A DNA stretch of 64,000 nucleotides, taken from the NCBI RefSeq assembly GCF_913773995.1, contig NZ_CAJYES010000249.1, forward strand, positions 1-64,000, in the 5' to 3' direction. The notes beneath the pieces were generated by a model. The model was not told the origin of the DNA, made no database searches, and saw only the letters and a program-made list of their open reading frames with translations. The stretch comes from an uncultured Pseudacidovorax sp. (GTDB taxonomy: Bacteria; Pseudomonadota; Gammaproteobacteria; Burkholderiales; Burkholderiaceae_C). The position numbers were made by a program, and so were the translations under genes. The stretch's first letter is position 1. Every line of letters starts with the position of its first letter. Shown here one piece after another: positions 17,927-27,263 of this stretch.

Positions 17927-18038
17927 GAAGGCCGCGGAGCAGGCCTAGCGGGAACATCCGCGGAACCGGCTCCGCCGGGCCGCAGGATGTGCCCCCCCGA
18001 AAGGGGGTAGGCGAAGCGCGAAGCGCGCAGCCTGGGGC
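17927..18038 (+). repeat. Dispersed intergenic repeat, copy B
   Basis: About 112 bases between the convergent BLUF and DUF2917 genes. It begins GGCCGCGGAGCAGGCC, continues with GCATCCGCGGAACCGGCT-like sequence (CATCCGCGGAACCGGCT here) and ends in GAAGCGCGCAGCCTGGGG. It agrees with copy C over nearly its full length. It can form several GC-rich hairpins, so it may double as a terminator for both neighbours. Confidence 0.75.
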
Positions 18039-18353
18039 TTAGCCCTGATCCCAGGTGTAGGTCGCGCCGAAGCCGTCCCACGGCTCCATCACGATGCGCT
18101 GGCCGGCCTCGACCACCAGCGACTCGCCGGGGCCGACGACCAGGTCTTCGCTGCCCCACTGGGCCGTGGCGTCGCGGGTGACCCACACCCGGCCCTGCCG
18201 CATCCGCAGCACGCTGCGGCTCTGCGCCCGCAGGCTGATCGCCTGCCCCGCCTTGAGCTGCCAGGCGCCGCGTCGCACGGCCGGCGGAATCGCGGCGGCA
18301 GGGGCGGCGATCAGGGCTTCGCGGGTCGTGGTGCTCAGGGTGGCGGCGGTCAT
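18039..18353 (-). CDS. DUF2917 family protein
   Basis: 104 residues from the ATG at 18353, chosen for the GAGGAG 8 bases upstream. The body is a small all-beta, cupin-like domain (LKAGQAISLRAQ, VLRMRQGRVWVTRD, LVVGPGESLVVEAGQRIVMEP), the pattern of DUF2917, with a flexible Ala-rich N-terminus. Function is unknown and no metal-binding His cluster is evident. It is divergent from a LysR regulator with a T-N11-A palindrome between them, so LysR control is likely (inference). A similar small protein next to another regulator lies at 29069-29449. Confidence 0.85.
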   Translation of the reverse strand: MTAATLSTTTREALIAAPAAAIPPAVRRGAWQLKAGQAISLRAQSRSVLRMRQGRVWVTRDATAQWGSEDLVVGPGESLVVEAGQRIVMEPWDGFGATYTWDQG

Positions 18354-18462
18354 GGCGGTTTCTCCTCGTCGAGCAGCGTGTCGCCCATTGCGCCACGTCT
18401 GCTTCGGGAACCGATCATCTGCAGCAAGGCGCGGCCGGTCCAATGAAAACGCGCTAGGCTAC

Positions 18463-18481
18463 TGATGCCGGCGACGCATCA
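18463..18481. promoter_or_regulatory. LysR-type palindrome (T-N11-A) between DUF2917 and LysR genes
   Basis: Arms TGATGC and GCATCA with a 7-base spacer. T18466 and A18478 give the T-N11-A geometry of LysR-type sites. It lies 32 bases before the LysR start codon. Confidence 0.5.
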
Positions 18482-18513
18482 ATCGCCGCCCGCCCCACCT
18501 GTCCGTCCAGCTC

Positions 18514-19497
18514 ATGCAGCACTCCCAGACCCACCTGCGCACCCGGCCCATCGGCGCCGGCTACCTGCGCGCCTTCGAGGCTGTGGCCCGGCACCTGAAC
18601 TTCCGCGCCGCGGCGGAGGAAATGGCGCTGACCCAGTCCGCGGTCAGCCGCCAGATCCAGTCGCTCGAAGAAGAGGTGGGCGTGCCGCTCTTCCTGCGCC
18701 ACACCCGGGCGGTGGAGCTGACCAGCGCCGGCGCACAGCTGCTGCTGGCCACGCAACAGGCGCTGCCGCGCATCGACGGCGCCGTGCGGCAGATCCGCCA
18801 GAGCGCCGGCCGCAAGAGCGTGGCGCTGACCACCTTCGCCTCCTTCGCGTCGATGTGGCTGATCCCGCGGCTGGAGGCCTTCCAGCAGGAGCATCCGGAC
18901 ATCGACATCCGCATCGATGCCAGCGACGTGGCGGTGGACCTGGACCTGGTGGACATCGACATGGCGCTGCGCTACGGCCCGGCCGAGGCCATGCCCGTGG
19001 GCGCGGTGCGCCTCTTCGGCGAGACGCTGATGCCGGTGGCCAGCCCCTGGCTCATCAAGAGCAATCCGGCCATCCGCGAGCCGGCGGACATCACCCGCTT
19101 CACGCTGATCGAGGCCGGGGACGCGCATCGCACGCACCTCGAATGGCTGACCTGGCGGCGCTGGTTCGAGACCAATGGCCTGGCCCGCTCGCAGCCGCGG
19201 CGCTGGCTGTACTTCAACTATGCCTACCAGATGGTGCAGGCTGCGCTGTCGGGCCAGGGCGTGGTGCTGGCGCGCAGCCCGCTCATCGCCGAGAGCCTGG
19301 CCAGCGGCGACCTGGTGGAGGTGCTGCCGCGCCAGCGCATGGATTCGCCGATGGCCTACTGGCTGCTGGTGGCGCCGCGCAGTACGGCGCGTCCGGAAAT
19401 CCGCGCCTTTTGCGAATGGCTGCGCGAACAGGCCGCGGTCACGCGCAAGACCATCGGCGACGGGCCGGACCCGGACACGCTCACGGAGTTGGACTGA
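18514..19497 (+). CDS. LysR family transcriptional regulator (GcvA-like)
   Basis: 327 residues. The helix-turn-helix lies at about 15-75 (LRAFEAVARHLNFRAAAEEMALTQSAVSRQIQSLEEEVG) and is followed by a two-lobed effector domain (SVALTTFASFASMWLIPRL, then ALSGQGVVLARSPLIAESLASGDL). The overall pattern resembles the GcvA branch. The C-terminus is about 25 residues longer than usual and hydrophilic. The divergent partner is the DUF2917 gene, and a T-N11-A palindrome lies in the gap. The effector is unknown. It is convergent with the cyclo-ligase gene, 76 bases apart. Confidence 0.92.
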   Translation: MQHSQTHLRTRPIGAGYLRAFEAVARHLNFRAAAEEMALTQSAVSRQIQSLEEEVGVPLFLRHTRAVELTSAGAQLLLATQQALPRIDGAVRQIRQSAGRKSVALTTFASFASMWLIPRLEAFQQEHPDIDIRIDASDVAVDLDLVDIDMALRYGPAEAMPVGAVRLFGETLMPVASPWLIKSNPAIREPADITRFTLIEAGDAHRTHLEWLTWRRWFETNGLARSQPRRWLYFNYAYQMVQAALSGQGVVLARSPLIAESLASGDLVEVLPRQRMDSPMAYWLLVAPRSTARPEIRAFCEWLREQAAVTRKTIGDGPDPDTLTELD

Positions 19498-19573
19498 ACA
19501 CCGGCGCCGCAGCGTGTCGGCGCAATCGCCCATCCAGCGAAATCGGTACCCCTGAGGCACCCCGAGGCGCCGG

Positions 19574-20191
19574 TCAGCCGACGGGCCAGACCACGCCGTT
19601 GTCGTTGAGGATGGCGTCCAGCGGCACGTCGTGGGCTTCGGGCTCGAAGTCGTCGACGAAACCGTTGGCAAAGCCCAGCCCGACGGTGAAGGGTCGGGGC
19701 TCCAGCGCCGCCAGCGTGCGGTCGTAGAAGCCGCCACCGTAACCCAGCCGGTAACCGCCGGCGCTGTAGCCCAGGCAGGGCACGAACAGCAGCGTAGGCA
19801 CGATCAGCTCGGTGTCCTTGGGCTTGGGGATGTCGTAGGCATCGTTCTCCATCGGGCAGCCGGGGTACCAGACGTGGAAAGTGAGCGTCTTGGTCTCGCG
19901 GTCCACCACCGGCAGGCCGATGCGGCGGCGCTGAGGCTCTTCCATCAGCTCGCCGTCCTCCTTCCAGCGGTGCAGTGCCGGCAGGGGGTCGAACTCGCCC
20001 TTGATGGGCCAGTAGGCGCCGATCACCGTGTCGGGCCGGCCCACCAGCCAGAAGCGCATCACACGCTGCAGCAGGTCGGCGCGCTGTAGGCGGTCGGGCA
20101 TCGCCAGGCGTTGCTCGATGAGCGCCGCGCGGACCTGGGACTTGAGAAAGGCCGCCGTGCCCGCGCGTTCTTCACCGTGTGCTTTGTCCAT
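19574..20191 (-). CDS. 5-formyltetrahydrofolate cyclo-ligase
   Basis: 205 residues from the ATG at 20191, preceded by GAAGGATT; an in-frame start 7 codons upstream is also possible. It carries the family elements FLKSQVRAALIEQR (basic N-terminus), VIGAYWPIKGEFDPLPAL and the nucleotide-binding GYSAGGYRLGYGGGFYDRTLA. It converts 5-formyl-THF to 5,10-methenyl-THF with ATP, in cytoplasmic folate recycling. The start codon is only 9 bases from the divergent lytic transglycosylase start, so the two promoters must lie inside each other's coding region or be coupled. Confidence 0.95.
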   Translation of the reverse strand: MDKAHGEERAGTAAFLKSQVRAALIEQRLAMPDRLQRADLLQRVMRFWLVGRPDTVIGAYWPIKGEFDPLPALHRWKEDGELMEEPQRRRIGLPVVDRETKTLTFHVWYPGCPMENDAYDIPKPKDTELIVPTLLFVPCLGYSAGGYRLGYGGGFYDRTLAALEPRPFTVGLGFANGFVDDFEPEAHDVPLDAILNDNGVVWPVG

Positions 20192-20200
20192 AATCCTTCG

Positions 20201-22198
20201 ATGCAGTTTCAAGGCATTTTGTCACCCCGCCGCGGCTGGCTCGCCGCCCTGGCCCTGGTGGCCGCCACCCTCGCACCGCCGGCCTGCGCCCAGGCCAACC
20301 GCAACGACGACGTGCTGCTGCAGATGAAGCAGGCCTTCCAGCGTGGCGACAAGGCCCGGCTCACGGCCCTGCTGCCGCAGGCCCGCGGCCATGCGCTCGA
20401 ACCCTGGGCCGCCTACTGGGAGCTCAAGGCGCGGCTCGGTGAAGCCAGCAGCGACGAGGTCAACGCCTTCTTCGCCCGCTACCCCGGCACCTACCAGGAA
20501 GACCGCCTGCGCAACGACTGGCTGCTCCTGCAGGGCCAGCGCCGCGCCTGGGACGAGTTCGCCGCCGCCCATGCCGCCTTCCGCATGAACGACGACCGCG
20601 AGGTGCAGTGCTATGCCGTGCTGGTCGATGCGCTGCGCAGCGGCCGCGCCACCACGGCGCAGGTCGAGCAGGTGCGCCGCAACTGGCTGGCGCAGCGCGA
20701 CCTGGACGACGGCTGCCTCACCGCCGCCGATCGGCTGATCGCCGCGGGCGCCATGCCGAAGTCCGACGCCTGGAAGAAGGCGCGCATCGCCATGGAGGCC
20801 AACCGGCCGGGCGCCGCCCGCGCTGCCATCAACCTCGTCGCACCCGATGCGCTGCCGACCTTCGACCAGGTCAACGCCAGCGCGGTCAAGTTCCTGCTCG
20901 GCGCCGCCTCGGCGGCTTCGCGCGGTCGTAAGGAAATGGTGGTCCTCGGCTTGCTGCGCATGGCCGTGGCCGATCCCGACACCGCGGCCGCGCAGCTCGA
21001 CAGCAAGTGGGGGCCCATGCTCAGCCCCGAGGAGCGCAACTGGGTCTGGGGCAGCATCGGCCGCCAGGCGGCGCAGAAGCTCTCGCCGCAGGCCTTCGTC
21101 TACTTCGCCAATGTCAGCAAGAACAGCGACCTGACCGACGACATGCTCGGCTGGAAGGTGCGCGCCGCGCTGCGCATGGGCGAGTGGAAAGAGGTCGACG
21201 CCGCCGTGCGCGCCATGAGCGAAGAGGCGCAGCAGGACCCGACCTGGGTCTACTGGCGCGCCCGCGCCCTGCTCGCCCAGGGTGGCGAGCGTCGCCAGCA
21301 GGAGGCCCGCACGCTGCTGGAGACCATCGCCGGCACGCGCGGCTTCTATGAGCTGCTCGCGCTCGAAGAGCTGGGCCAGCGCGCCCAGGTGCCCACGGCG
21401 CCCGCGCCCCTCACGCCCGAGGAGCGCGCCGCCGCGCAGAACAACCCCTCGCTGCAGCGCGGCCTCTACGCCATCGCCATCGGCTTGCGGCCCGAGGGCG
21501 TGCGCGAATGGAACTACGCCACCAACCTGCACGACCGCGGCGGCATGGACGACCGCGCGCTGCTGGCCGCCGCCGACCTGGCGTGCCAGCGCGAGGTGTG
21601 GGACCGCTGCATCAATACCAGCGAACGCACCAAGGGCACCATCGACGCGGTGCAGCGCTTTCCCATGCCCTTCCACGACACGGTTCTGCGCAAGAGCCAG
21701 GACATCGGCCTCGACCCCGCCTATGTCTACGGCCTGATCCGCCAGGAAAGTCGCTTCATCATGGACGCCCGCTCGGGCGTGGGTGCCTCGGGCCTGATGC
21801 AGGTGATGCCGGCCACCGCGCGCTGGACGGCGCGCAAGATCGGCCTGCCCTACTCGCCGGACATGATCACCGACCGCGAAACCAACATCACCATCGGCAC
21901 CAACTACCTCAAGCTGGCGCTGGACGACTTCGACGGCTCCATGCCGCTGGCCGCCGCTGCGTACAACGCCGGCCCGGGCCGGCCGCGCAACTGGCGCAAC
22001 GGGCCGGTGCTCGATGCCGCCATCTGGGCCGAGAACATCCCTTTTGCCGAGACGCGCGACTACGTGAAGAAGGTGATCGCCAACACCACCAACTATGCGG
22101 CGCTGATCTATGGCCGCCCGCAGTCCATCAAGGAGCGGCTGGGCCGCGTGGGCCCGCGCAACGCGGCCGAGCCCGAGCCGAACAAGGACCTGCCCTGA
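20201..22198 (+). CDS. Soluble lytic murein transglycosylase (Slt family)
   Basis: 665 residues. A signal peptide (about 1-33, ending ACAQA) is followed by a long alpha-solenoid ring of paired helices (LTALLPQARGHALEPWAAYWELK and onward). The C-terminal catalytic domain has Glu516 in RQESRF, then GLMQVMPATARWTARKIGL and AAAYNAGPGRPRNWR. It cuts the MurNAc-GlcNAc bond of peptidoglycan in the periplasm, forming 1,6-anhydro muropeptides, which the AmpD homologue at 58.2 kb would recycle. It is divergent from the cyclo-ligase and followed 23 bases later by an MgtC-like gene, possibly co-transcribed. Confidence 0.95.
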   Translation: MQFQGILSPRRGWLAALALVAATLAPPACAQANRNDDVLLQMKQAFQRGDKARLTALLPQARGHALEPWAAYWELKARLGEASSDEVNAFFARYPGTYQEDRLRNDWLLLQGQRRAWDEFAAAHAAFRMNDDREVQCYAVLVDALRSGRATTAQVEQVRRNWLAQRDLDDGCLTAADRLIAAGAMPKSDAWKKARIAMEANRPGAARAAINLVAPDALPTFDQVNASAVKFLLGAASAASRGRKEMVVLGLLRMAVADPDTAAAQLDSKWGPMLSPEERNWVWGSIGRQAAQKLSPQAFVYFANVSKNSDLTDDMLGWKVRAALRMGEWKEVDAAVRAMSEEAQQDPTWVYWRARALLAQGGERRQQEARTLLETIAGTRGFYELLALEELGQRAQVPTAPAPLTPEERAAAQNNPSLQRGLYAIAIGLRPEGVREWNYATNLHDRGGMDDRALLAAADLACQREVWDRCINTSERTKGTIDAVQRFPMPFHDTVLRKSQDIGLDPAYVYGLIRQESRFIMDARSGVGASGLMQVMPATARWTARKIGLPYSPDMITDRETNITIGTNYLKLALDDFDGSMPLAAAAYNAGPGRPRNWRNGPVLDAAIWAENIPFAETRDYVKKVIANTTNYAALIYGRPQSIKERLGRVGPRNAAEPEPNKDLP

Positions 22199-22221
22199 TC
22201 CGCTGATCGCCCTGGAGCGCC

Positions 22222-22800
22222 ATGGACTGGATGGACATCGTCGCCGACACGCTGGCCACCGAGTTCTCGGACGTGCCCGATCTCGCCCAGCTGGTGCGCA
22301 TCGTGGTGCGCCTGCTCCTGGCAGCGTTGCTGGGTCTGCTGCTGGGCTTCGAGCGCGAATACGAGGGCAAGGCCGCCGGCGTGCGCACGCACATGCTGGT
22401 GGCCATCGGATCGGCGCTGTTCGTGCTGGTGCCGCAGCAGGCCGGCATCGAGCCGGGCGACATGAGCCGCGTGATCCAGGGCCTGGTCGCCGGCGTGGGC
22501 TTTCTGTGCGCGGGCACCATCCTCAAGCGCGGCCGCAACGAGGAGCAGGTGGAAGGCCTGACCACCGCCGCGGGCCTCTGGATGACGGCCGCCATCGGCA
22601 TGGCCTGCGGGCTGGGTCGCGAGGTGACGGCCATCCTGAGTGCGCTGCTAGGCCTGGCGGTGCTGCAGGCCATGCCGCGGCTGGTGATCTGGGTGAGCCG
22701 CATGACCGGGCCGCCACGCGGCGGCGATCGCGCCCAGACGACGCGGGCGCCAGCCAGCCACGGCGACGAAGCGCGCCGAGGCCCCGGCCGCGGTCACTGA
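22222..22800 (+). CDS. MgtC/SapB family membrane protein
   Basis: 192 residues with about five membrane helices and the MgtC signature: LLLGFEREYEGKAAGVRTHMLVAIGSALF, VIQGLVAGVGFLCAGTI and GLTTAAGLWMTAAIGMACGLG. MgtC proteins affect growth at low magnesium and survival in hosts, and in some cases inhibit the ATP synthase. The molecular role of this lone copy is not known. It lacks the C-terminal ACT-like domain of longer family members and ends with a hydrophilic Arg-rich tail (about 165-192). It lies 23 bases after the transglycosylase gene. Confidence 0.9.
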   Translation: MDWMDIVADTLATEFSDVPDLAQLVRIVVRLLLAALLGLLLGFEREYEGKAAGVRTHMLVAIGSALFVLVPQQAGIEPGDMSRVIQGLVAGVGFLCAGTILKRGRNEEQVEGLTTAAGLWMTAAIGMACGLGREVTAILSALLGLAVLQAMPRLVIWVSRMTGPPRGGDRAQTTRAPASHGDEARRGPGRGH

Positions 22801-22952
22801 GCAACGCCCGCACGCCGCATGCGTCCTGCCGGTGGCGGCGCCGCGTCACCGCACGGCCCGCATCAATCGCCGTCATTTTTTGCATCGATACGAGCGGGAA
22901 TCGCCCCTAGCATGCCGCTGGCCCTGTATCCCTCATCCCCTCGGAGATTCCC

Positions 22953-23645
22953 ATGTCCACGCTCCAGCTCTACATCGGCAACAAGAACTACTCGTCCTGG
23001 TCCATGCGCCCCTGGGTGCTGATGAAGCAGGCCGGCATCGCCTTCGAGGAGGTGATGGTGCGCTTCGACAGCTTCGAGGCCGACTCGCGCTTCAAGGCCG
23101 TGGTGGGTGCCGTCAACCCGACCGGCAAGGTGCCGGTGCTGGTCGACGGATCCATCGTCGTGTGGGACACGCTGGCCATCGCCGAGTACCTGGCCGAACG
23201 CTTTCCCGACAAGCAGCTCTGGCCGGCCGACACCGCCGCCCGCGCCCATGCCCGCAGCATCTGCGCGGAGATGCATGCCGGCTTCGGTGCGTTGCGCAAC
23301 CACTGCGGCATGAACATCGAGGCTTCGCTGCCCCAGATCGGCGCCCGCCTGATGCGCGAAGAGCCGGCCGTCGCCGCCGACCTGGCGCGCATCTGCCAGA
23401 TGTGGGAAGGCCTGCTGCAGCGGCACGGCGGCCCCATGCTCTTCGGCGAATTCGGCATTGCCGATGCGTACTACGCACCGGTGGCCACGCGCATCCGCAC
23501 CTACGGGCTGCCGGTGCCCGCGGCCGTCGATGCCTACATCGGCCGCCTCTACGCGCTGCCGGGCGTCAAGACCTGGATCGACGAGGCCCTCGCCGAGCAC
23601 GACTTCGTGCCGATGGACGAGCCGTACCGTACCTCGCGCGACTGA
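22953..23645 (+). CDS. Glutathione S-transferase family protein
   Basis: 230 residues. The N-terminal thioredoxin-like domain has LYIGNKNYSSWSMRPWVLMKQAG (the catalytic Ser/Tyr region), NPTGKVPVLVDG with the cis-Pro and WDTLAIAEYLAERFP. An all-helical C-terminal domain follows. The NKNYSSWS opening is typical of a bacterial GST group seen in proteobacteria. It probably conjugates or reduces small electrophiles with glutathione; the substrate is unknown. It has its own 152-base upstream gap, with a TTTTTTGCATCGATACG stretch but no clear promoter. Confidence 0.92.
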   Translation: MSTLQLYIGNKNYSSWSMRPWVLMKQAGIAFEEVMVRFDSFEADSRFKAVVGAVNPTGKVPVLVDGSIVVWDTLAIAEYLAERFPDKQLWPADTAARAHARSICAEMHAGFGALRNHCGMNIEASLPQIGARLMREEPAVAADLARICQMWEGLLQRHGGPMLFGEFGIADAYYAPVATRIRTYGLPVPAAVDAYIGRLYALPGVKTWIDEALAEHDFVPMDEPYRTSRD

Positions 23646-23723
23646 GCCACTCAGCCGCTGAGCGATAGAGCAGCAGGCGGCAGCGCCACCGATCAGCGGT
23701 GCGCCCGCCCCTACACTGCCCCG

Positions 23724-24983
23724 ATGCAGAAGTTTCTCGTCGGCGGCGCCATCCGCGACGCGCTGCGGGGCCGGCCCGGCAGCGACCGCGACTGGGTGGT
23801 GGTGGGCGCGACCCCGCAGCAGATGCTGGACGCCGGCTACCTGCCTGTGGGCCGCGACTTCCCGGTCTTCCTCCATCCCGACACGCGCGAGGAATATGCC
23901 CTCGCCCGCACCGAGCGCAAGAGCGGCCCGGGCTACCGCGGCTTCGTGGTCCATGCCGCGCCCGAGGTCACGCTCGACGAAGACCTGGCCCGCCGCGACC
24001 TGACCATCAACGCCATCGCCCTGCCTGCCGAATTGGCCGACTTCGAGCCACTGCGCACCGACGCCCTCGTCGATCCCTTCCACGGTCAGCGCGACCTGCA
24101 GCAGAAGGTGCTGCGCCATGTGACCGAGGCCTTCCGTGAAGACCCAGTGCGAATCCTGCGCCTGGCGCGCTTCGCCGCCAAGCTGCACGACTTCAGCGTG
24201 GCGCCCGAAACCCTGGCGCTGATGCGCGGCATGGTGGACGCCGGCGAAGTCGACGCCCTGGTGCCCGAACGCGTGTGGCAGGAACTGGCCCGGGGGCTGA
24301 TGGAGCCCAAGCCTTCGCGCATGTTCGAGGTGATGCGCGCCTGTGGCGCCCTGCGCGTGCTGTTGCCGGAAGTGGACCGCCTGTGGGGCGTGCCCCAGCG
24401 CGCCGAGCACCACCCGGAAGTCGACACCGGCGTGCACCTGATGATGGTGCTGGACATGAGCGCCCGCCTGCAGGCCCCACTGCCCGTGCGCTTCGCCTGC
24501 CTCACGCACGACCTCAGCAAGGGCACCACGCCCGCCGACGTGCTGCCGCGCCACATCGGCCACGAACAGCGCAGCGCGCGCCTGCTGGCTGGCCTGTGCG
24601 AGCGCTGGCGCGTGCCCACCGAGGTACGCGAACTGGCCGACGTGATGGCACGCGAGCACGGCAACATCCACCGCAGCGGCGAGCTGGGCCCCGCCGCCCT
24701 GCTGCGCCTGCTGGAGCGCTGCGACGCCCTGCGTCGGCCGGAGCGCTTCGCGGATGCACTCCTCGCCTGCGAATGCGACGCCCGCGGTCGCCTGGGCTTC
24801 GAAGAGCGGCCCTACCCGCAACGCGAACGACTGCTAGCCGTCCTCGCTGCCGTGCAGGCCGTCGCCACCGAGCCCATCGCCCGGGAAGCCCAGGCCCGCG
24901 GCGCCAAGGGGCCCCAGATCGGGCAGGCGATCCAGGCGGCGCGCGAGGCGGCAGTCGCTGCACATCTGAACGTTCCGAACTGA
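23724..24983 (+). CDS. cca: CCA tRNA nucleotidyltransferase with HD phosphohydrolase domain
   Basis: 419 residues, class II. The nucleotidyltransferase head begins [13 protein letters not shown] and has the catalytic DRDWVVVG, then [10 protein letters not shown] and the motif [17 protein letters not shown]. The HD domain is at about 210-330, with THDLSKG and HEQRSARL. It adds or repairs the 3' CCA end of tRNAs and, by family knowledge, the HD part can have phosphatase or phosphodiesterase activity. The length matches the HD-bearing gamma/beta-proteobacterial enzyme (about 412). It is a single gene with no obvious operon partner. Confidence 0.97.
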   Translation: MQKFLVGGAIRDALRGRPGSDRDWVVVGATPQQMLDAGYLPVGRDFPVFLHPDTREEYALARTERKSGPGYRGFVVHAAPEVTLDEDLARRDLTINAIALPAELADFEPLRTDALVDPFHGQRDLQQKVLRHVTEAFREDPVRILRLARFAAKLHDFSVAPETLALMRGMVDAGEVDALVPERVWQELARGLMEPKPSRMFEVMRACGALRVLLPEVDRLWGVPQRAEHHPEVDTGVHLMMVLDMSARLQAPLPVRFACLTHDLSKGTTPADVLPRHIGHEQRSARLLAGLCERWRVPTEVRELADVMAREHGNIHRSGELGPAALLRLLERCDALRRPERFADALLACECDARGRLGFEERPYPQRERLLAVLAAVQAVATEPIAREAQARGAKGPQIGQAIQAAREAAVAAHLNVPN

Positions 24984-25074
24984 TCGAAGCGACCAACAAG
25001 CGCTGGCTTGGACTTCGGCGATAAAAGGCATTGGCCGACGCAGCCCCCGCCCCGCGGCTGCTAAGGTCGTTACG

Positions 25075-25824
25075 ATGCAAATGCCTTTCCTGCCAGGGCG
25101 CGACGCCGCCCTGTTCCTGGACTTCGACGGCACGCTGGTCGGCATCGCGGAGACGCCCGAGGCGGTGAAGGTGCCGGACGGTCTGGTGCCGCTGCTGGCG
25201 CAGCTGCACGATGCGCTCGAGGGCGCCGTGGCGATCGTCTCCGGGCGACCCGTGGATGTGCTCGACCGCTTTCTCGCGCCCCTGCGTCTGCCTACCGCTG
25301 GCGAGCACGGTGCACACCGGCGCGATGCCGAAGGGCAACTGATGGAGCGCGCGCCGACCGACCTGTCCGAGGTGATCGCCGCGGCCAACGCGCTGGCCAA
25401 CCGGCACACCGGCCTGCTGGTCGAGCGCAAGCAGGCCGCCGTCGCGCTGCACTACCGGCTCGCGCCGGAACTGGAGCAGCTCTGCCTGGACACCATGGCG
25501 GAGACCGTCGGTGACCGCCCAGAGTTCGAACTGCTGCACGGCAAGTGCGTGGTCGAGATCAAGCCGGCGGGCACCAACAAGGGCACCGCCATCACGGCCT
25601 ACCTGAAGGAAGCACCCTTCCTCGACCGCAAGCCCTTCTTCTTCGGCGACGACACCACCGACGAAAGCGGCTTCGCCGTGGCCCAGGCCTTCGGCGGGCT
25701 TGGGATCAAGGTAGGACCGGGCAGTACGCGCGCCGCGGCGCGGGTCGACGGTCCGGCCGCCGTGTACGAATGGCTGAAGCACGCGGCCGACGCGCTGGCC
25801 GATGCTGGGAAGACGCCTCGTTGA
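25075..25824 (+). CDS. otsB: Trehalose-6-phosphate phosphatase
   Basis: 249 residues, HAD superfamily. The nucleophile is Asp16 with Asp18 acting as acid/base (LFLDFDGTLVG). The cap region has VSGRPVDVL and GEHGAHRRD, and the C-terminal metal loop is FFGDDTTDESGF. It hydrolyses trehalose-6-phosphate to trehalose. It stands 35 bases ahead of otsA in the same direction, so the two trehalose genes form an operon in the order otsB-otsA. Trehalose protects against osmotic and drying stress. Confidence 0.97.
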   Translation: MQMPFLPGRDAALFLDFDGTLVGIAETPEAVKVPDGLVPLLAQLHDALEGAVAIVSGRPVDVLDRFLAPLRLPTAGEHGAHRRDAEGQLMERAPTDLSEVIAAANALANRHTGLLVERKQAAVALHYRLAPELEQLCLDTMAETVGDRPEFELLHGKCVVEIKPAGTNKGTAITAYLKEAPFLDRKPFFFGDDTTDESGFAVAQAFGGLGIKVGPGSTRAAARVDGPAAVYEWLKHAADALADAGKTPR

Positions 25825-25859
25825 GGGGCCACACAACCGACGAGGAGAAGCAAAGAGAC

Positions 25860-27245
25860 ATGGCAAGACTGGTCGTGATTTCCAACCGCGTGGCCGATCC
25901 GCGCAAGGTGGCCGCAGGCGGCCTTGCGGTGGCGCTGGGCGAATCGCTGCAGCAGACGGGTGGCCTGTGGTTCGGCTGGAGCGGCACCATCGTCGAGGAC
26001 GGGCCCACCGGCGAAGGTGAGCTGCATCGCCACCAGGCCGGCAAGGTGACGCTGGCCACGCTGGACCTGTGCCGCGAGGACCACGACGCCTACTACCTCG
26101 GCTACAGCAACAAGGTGCTGTGGCCCGTCTTCCACAACCGCCTGGACCTGGCCAATTTCGACGCCGGCTTCATCGGCGGCTATCGCCGCGTGAACCAGCT
26201 GTTCGCGCGCAAGCTGATGCCCCTGCTGCAGGAAGACGACATCCTGTGGGTGCACGACTATCACCTGATCCCACTGGCCGCCGAGCTGCGCGCCATGGGC
26301 TGCAAGCAGAAGATCGGCTTCTTCCTGCACATTCCGCTGCCGCCGCAGATCATCCTGGCGGCCATTCCCCAGCACGAGTGGCTGATGCGCTCGCTGTTCG
26401 CCTATGACGTAGTGGGCTTCCAGGCCCAGCAGGACGTGCAGCACTTCGAGCGCTATGTGAGCAACGAGGCGCATGGCGAGGCCCTGGGCAACGACCAGTT
26501 CCGCGCGTGGGGCCAGACGGTGCGGGCCAGCGCCTTTCCCATCGGCATCGACGTGGACGAGTTCCTGGCCCTCACGCATGCCAAGGAAGCGCGCGACATG
26601 CACGAGACGGTGCGGCGCGAGTATTCGCAGCGCCGCCTGCTGCTGGGCATCGACCGGCTCGACTATTCCAAGGGCATTCCGCAGCGGGCACGCGCCTTCC
26701 GTGAGCTGCTGGCGCGCTATCCGGAAAACCACCGCAGTGCGACGCTGATCCAGATCGCCTCGCCCACGCGCGAGGACGTGGATGCCTATGGCGACATCCG
26801 CCGCGAGCTGGAGTCGCTGTGCGGCGCCATCAATGGCGACTACGGCGAGCTCGACTGGATGCCGGTGCGCTACATCCACCGCACGGTGGCCCGCAAGCGG
26901 GTTCCGGGCCTGTGCCGCGCGGCGGCCGTGGGCTTGGTCACGCCGCTGCGCGATGGCATGAACCTGGTGGCCAAGGAGTACATCGCCGCGCAGGACCCGG
27001 CCGATCCGGGGGTGCTCGTGCTCTCGCGCTTTGCGGGCGCGGCCGAGCAGCTGAAGGAAGCGCTGCTGGTCAACCCCTACGACACCCACGGCACGGCCGA
27101 GACCATCCAGCAGGCCCTGCACATGCCGCTGGAAGAGCGCCGGGCCCGCCACCAGAAGCTGCTGTCGCGCATCCGCGAGCACGATGTGCACTGGTGGCGC
27201 CGGACCTTTCTGGACGCGCTGCGCGAGGCGCCGGGCGTGGACTGA
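25860..27245 (+). CDS. otsA: Trehalose-6-phosphate synthase
   Basis: 461 residues from the ATG at 25860, preceded by GAGGAG. GT20 family. It contains [11 protein letters not shown], the Gly loop [50 protein letters not shown] and the UDP-binding [18 protein letters not shown]. It joins UDP-glucose and glucose-6-phosphate. Length and motifs match E. coli OtsA (474). The stop is 18 bases before the convergent LysR gene end, with no clear hairpin between. UDP-glucose is also the donor for OpgH at 50.2 kb, so both osmoprotective pathways draw on one pool. Confidence 0.97.
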   Translation: MARLVVISNRVADPRKVAAGGLAVALGESLQQTGGLWFGWSGTIVEDGPTGEGELHRHQAGKVTLATLDLCREDHDAYYLGYSNKVLWPVFHNRLDLANFDAGFIGGYRRVNQLFARKLMPLLQEDDILWVHDYHLIPLAAELRAMGCKQKIGFFLHIPLPPQIILAAIPQHEWLMRSLFAYDVVGFQAQQDVQHFERYVSNEAHGEALGNDQFRAWGQTVRASAFPIGIDVDEFLALTHAKEARDMHETVRREYSQRRLLLGIDRLDYSKGIPQRARAFRELLARYPENHRSATLIQIASPTREDVDAYGDIRRELESLCGAINGDYGELDWMPVRYIHRTVARKRVPGLCRAAAVGLVTPLRDGMNLVAKEYIAAQDPADPGVLVLSRFAGAAEQLKEALLVNPYDTHGTAETIQQALHMPLEERRARHQKLLSRIREHDVHWWRRTFLDALREAPGVD

Positions 27246-27263
27246 CCGCGCCGCGCAGAGTGC

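Noticed and set aside
19500-19574. 9-base inverted repeat ACCGGCGCC/GGCGCCGGT between the LysR gene and cyclo-ligase
   Set aside because: The arms are 57 bases apart with no T tract; in 70% GC DNA such pairs are expected, so I do not call a terminator.
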